Assembly (NCBI GenBank): GCA_029942265.1
Contig: JAOZTO010000009.1
Coordinates: 1-8,806 of the forward strand
Length of the DNA stretch: 8,806 nucleotides
Direction of reading: 5' to 3'
DNA from: Desulfocapsa sp.
Lineage (GTDB): Bacteria; Desulfobacterota; Desulfobulbia; Desulfobulbales; Desulfocapsaceae
Shown here: positions 6,568 through 8,806 of the stretch, in pieces
How the letters are laid out: every line of letters starts with the position of its first letter
How positions within the stretch are numbered: position 1 is the stretch's first letter
Position numbers and translations under genes: made by a program
The notes under the pieces: generated by a model
What the model saw: only the letters and a program-made list of their open reading frames with translations
Database searches by the model: none
What the model was told of the DNA's origin: nothing

Positions 6568-7755
6568 ATGCGAACTCAAACACTCCCCATTATACAAACA
6601 GTTTTATTCACTTTTCTCATGGTGGTTTTCTTTCACGTAAACGCATGGGCAGACTTTCACAAGAAAGCAAACGATTCACAGGTAGACTTTGCTACTATTT
6701 GGGATACTGTAAAATTGTACAGCGACAAAGATAATCCTTACATACAATCTTTTTCCCTTGTGGGGCGATACCATGGCCAGTACTGGATTGCAGATTCAGA
6801 AAACAACCGAGCCGAAAAATGGGAAAACAGAAGGATGTATTTCGGCTTTAACAGCAAATTTTCCCAACAATTCACCCTTGAGATTCAAGCAAATCTTAAC
6901 GACGACCTTAACCCAGTCTACAAGGGGCTCTATGACGCTTTTGTAAAATGGGAAACACCAGATAAAGACTTTGCTGGAAGTGTTGGGCGACTTGATTATG
7001 TGTTTACCGGGATGGAACGAAGCACTTCATCTAAAAAAATCAAAACCATGGAACGTGCACTCCTCGTCAATCAAATTATGCCCGGTGAAGTTTTCGGGCT
7101 CTACCTGGAGGGAAAACTAGACCATTTTTCTTACCAAACAGGATTATTCAGCGGTAGCATTGAAGATGAACTCACTGATTTCAAAGGAGGATTTGGAGCA
7201 CTTGTGGGTGTTGCGCATAACGCTCCGTTGTATTACGACAAAGGTACTATTCACTTAGACTACCTCTACAACAATGGCAACACTGACAACAATGCATTCA
7301 AACCCTATAAACACATTGTTTCTCTCTGGCACCAGGGACAGAAAGGCAACTTAGGAGTAGATCTTGATATCACAACTGCTACTGGCACAGAAGGCAAGAG
7401 CGACCTCTTTGGAATCACTATCCTACCAACATATGATTTTGCCCGTAACTTGATCCTCTCAGGAGACAAGATCCAGCTAGCCATGCGCTACCATCATGCC
7501 TCAAGCAGTGATGCTTCAGGCCTTGTCTTTAACAAACGGTACGAACAAAAGGTTGCTGTAGGAAAGGGAGATTCGTACAACTCCTATTATATTGGGTTAA
7601 ACTACTACATTTACATGCAAAAGCTTAAGCTTATGACAGGTTTTGAATACTTTGACATGGATGGAGTCACAGCAGACACTGATACATCATTGAGTTCTTC
7701 CAACGAAAGTATTCATGGATGGAATTTTATATCTGGTATTCGCCTCTATTTTTAA
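6568..7755 (+). CDS. OprP/OprO-type outer-membrane porin
   Basis: A 395-residue outer-membrane beta-barrel. A signal peptide covers residues 1-28, with cleavage predicted after VNAWA and before DFHKK. The mature part alternates polar and aromatic strands and ends in IRLYF, the aromatic terminus recognised by the barrel assembly machinery. The segment GRLDYVFTGMERSTSSKKIK followed by TMER (140-163), the conserved GLYLEGKLDHFSYQTGLFSG (177-196), and the late strands YNSYYIGLNYYIYMQKLKLM (337-356) fit the phosphate-selective porin O/P family. Family members are usually 380-450 residues, so it is full length. In Pseudomonas these porins pass phosphate or polyphosphate, but many relatives have unknown cargo and the selectivity here cannot be read from sequence. 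The Shine-Dalgarno is weak. It follows the ArsR gene by 44 bases with no terminator between, so co-transcription and sulfur-linked control are plausible. Confidence 0.82.
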   Translation: MRTQTLPIIQTVLFTFLMVVFFHVNAWADFHKKANDSQVDFATIWDTVKLYSDKDNPYIQSFSLVGRYHGQYWIADSENNRAEKWENRRMYFGFNSKFSQQFTLEIQANLNDDLNPVYKGLYDAFVKWETPDKDFAGSVGRLDYVFTGMERSTSSKKIKTMERALLVNQIMPGEVFGLYLEGKLDHFSYQTGLFSGSIEDELTDFKGGFGALVGVAHNAPLYYDKGTIHLDYLYNNGNTDNNAFKPYKHIVSLWHQGQKGNLGVDLDITTATGTEGKSDLFGITILPTYDFARNLILSGDKIQLAMRYHHASSSDASGLVFNKRYEQKVAVGKGDSYNSYYIGLNYYIYMQKLKLMTGFEYFDMDGVTADTDTSLSSSNESIHGWNFISGIRLYF

Positions 7756-7801
7756 CATTTGGACTCATTCTTCACTTTCCCCTCATCATTCAAACAAACA
7801 A

Positions 7802-8806
7802 ATGGTAAAAGAGATTAAGATACTCTGGAAAAACACACTAAGTATTCTACAAAAAACGACCAAACAGATCCTCGTAATTCACACGATTTTCACAGGACTT
7901 GCCATCATTGTATTTGCTCCATTAACTGGTTTAGTGGTTCAACTCCTGTTAAATTTGTCTGGCAAGCCTGCCTTATCTGATCTTGACATTGCCTATTTCT
8001 TCTTAACACCATTAGGGATGGTTACTGGTATACTTGTTGCCTCTCTGACAATTACCGCCCTTGTTTTTGAACAGGCAGCTCTTATGGCGACCTGTTTTAC
8101 CATCTCACAAAAACCACCCATTGCCTCCGTTACAGCACTACTTTTTACCATGCGGCACGTAAAAACATTATTCATGTTTTCAACTCGACTGGTTTTTAGA
8201 ATCCTATTTATTATTGTACCTTTTGTTGGACTTGCCGTTGCCATTGCCTGGGTCATGATGTCTGAATACGACATCAACTACTATCTGTCGGTTAGACCTC
8301 CAAACTTTACTATGGCAGCAACGGCCATTGGTCTGATATTACTGGTTATGACAGTGGTACTGACTCGCAATCTCACATCCTGGTCTTTGACACTTCCTCT
8401 TGTTTTATTTACCGACGAAACTCCCGCACACTGCTTTAGCAAAAGCGAACAACTGATGCGTAAAGACACCCATCTTTTCACTCAAACACTTGGCATTTGG
8501 GTGGTGTTGGGAATTGTATTAAGTGCTGGGGGGGTTGGTGTTATTCAGATAATCAGCTTATTACTTCCCTCATTTATATTCAGTTCTCTTGGCACACTGA
8601 TGCCGGTACTCGGTAGTCTTGCTCTATTATGGTGTTTGAGCAACTTCCTGATTACAGCAATCACAGCAGGAAGTTTTGCTGCACTTCTGACACTTTTTTT
8701 TACTCGTACAGAAAAAAACAACTCCTTTGAAACAATTATTAACAGTAATGGTGCCAGTTCTCTATTATCAAAAATTCTTTTCTCTATTCTTCTTTTTGCA
8801 ACTGCC
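7802..8806 (+). CDS. Multi-helix membrane protein, likely glycerophosphodiester phosphodiesterase membrane domain, partial
   Basis: An open frame of 335 codons from ATG 7802 to the window end with no stop, so the gene is cut by the edge. A short basic N-terminus (MVKEIKILWKNTLSILQKTT) is followed by about seven hydrophobic segments (near residues 23-50, 65-97, 128-152, 170-190, 226-252, 262-302 and 322 onward). The segments ALSDLDIAYFFLTPLGM (57-73) with FEQAALMA (89-96), and the cytoplasmic loop FTDETPAHCFSKSEQLMRKD (203-222), resemble the membrane domain that precedes the catalytic domain in membrane-anchored GDPD enzymes. If so, the phosphodiesterase domain, which splits glycerophosphodiesters to glycerol 3-phosphate, lies to the right of the window. 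The ATG lacks a clear ribosome binding site, and no better in-frame start is seen. It follows the porin gene by 46 bases without a terminator. The membrane-protein call is firm; the family call is moderate. Confidence 0.6.
   Translation, partial: MVKEIKILWKNTLSILQKTTKQILVIHTIFTGLAIIVFAPLTGLVVQLLLNLSGKPALSDLDIAYFFLTPLGMVTGILVASLTITALVFEQAALMATCFTISQKPPIASVTALLFTMRHVKTLFMFSTRLVFRILFIIVPFVGLAVAIAWVMMSEYDINYYLSVRPPNFTMAATAIGLILLVMTVVLTRNLTSWSLTLPLVLFTDETPAHCFSKSEQLMRKDTHLFTQTLGIWVVLGIVLSAGGVGVIQIISLLLPSFIFSSLGTLMPVLGSLALLWCLSNFLITAITAGSFAALLTLFFTRTEKNNSFETIINSNGASSLLSKILFSILLFATA

Noticed and set aside
7993..8481. Minus-strand open frames near the right edge
   Set aside because: They are antisense to the continuous 335-codon membrane-protein frame, whose hydrophobic pattern is clearly coding.

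Overview
The window reads as chromosomal DNA of an AT-rich Gram-negative bacterium. The best guess is a Desulfobacterota relative of the Desulfobulbus/Desulfotalea kind. That rests on the acetate gene set, the outer-membrane porin type and the style of the intergenic repeats; it is inference, since no taxonomic marker gene is present.

Left half (1-5201, all minus strand): an acetate uptake and activation cluster. In transcription order it holds acs (AMP-forming acetyl-CoA synthetase, 5201-3213), a 642-residue regulator joining cyclic-nucleotide-binding, CBS-pair and DUF294 nucleotidyltransferase domains (3018-1090), a DEDDh exonuclease of the DNA polymerase III epsilon type (1093-374, overlapping the regulator by ATGA), and the start of a DUF4212 protein (206-1), the small subunit of an acetate-type sodium/solute symporter whose large subunit should lie beyond the left edge. 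A clear intrinsic terminator separates acs from the regulator. Together these genes would import acetate, activate it to acetyl-CoA and probably tune the process to cell state.

Middle (5202-5733): a 532-base divergent intergenic region. It holds a near-consensus sigma70 promoter for acs (TTGACA-17-TATAAA) giving a leader of about 158 nt, dyads near that promoter, two degenerate copies of a 27-base repeat, and a 22-bp AT-rich dyad beside a -10-like box in front of the rightward genes.

Right half (5734-8806, all plus strand): a putative four-gene unit. It holds an unrecognised 159-residue four-helix membrane protein, a 96-residue ArsR-family repressor whose two cysteines sit where the persulfide sensors SqrR and BigR have theirs, an OprP/OprO-type outer-membrane porin, and a multi-helix membrane protein that runs off the right edge and resembles the membrane domain of membrane-anchored glycerophosphodiester phosphodiesterases. 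This unit is the least expected part of the window: a likely sulfur-responsive repressor placed among envelope genes rather than beside sulfide-oxidation or rhodanese genes.

No rRNA, tRNA, CRISPR array, insertion sequence or phage gene was seen.
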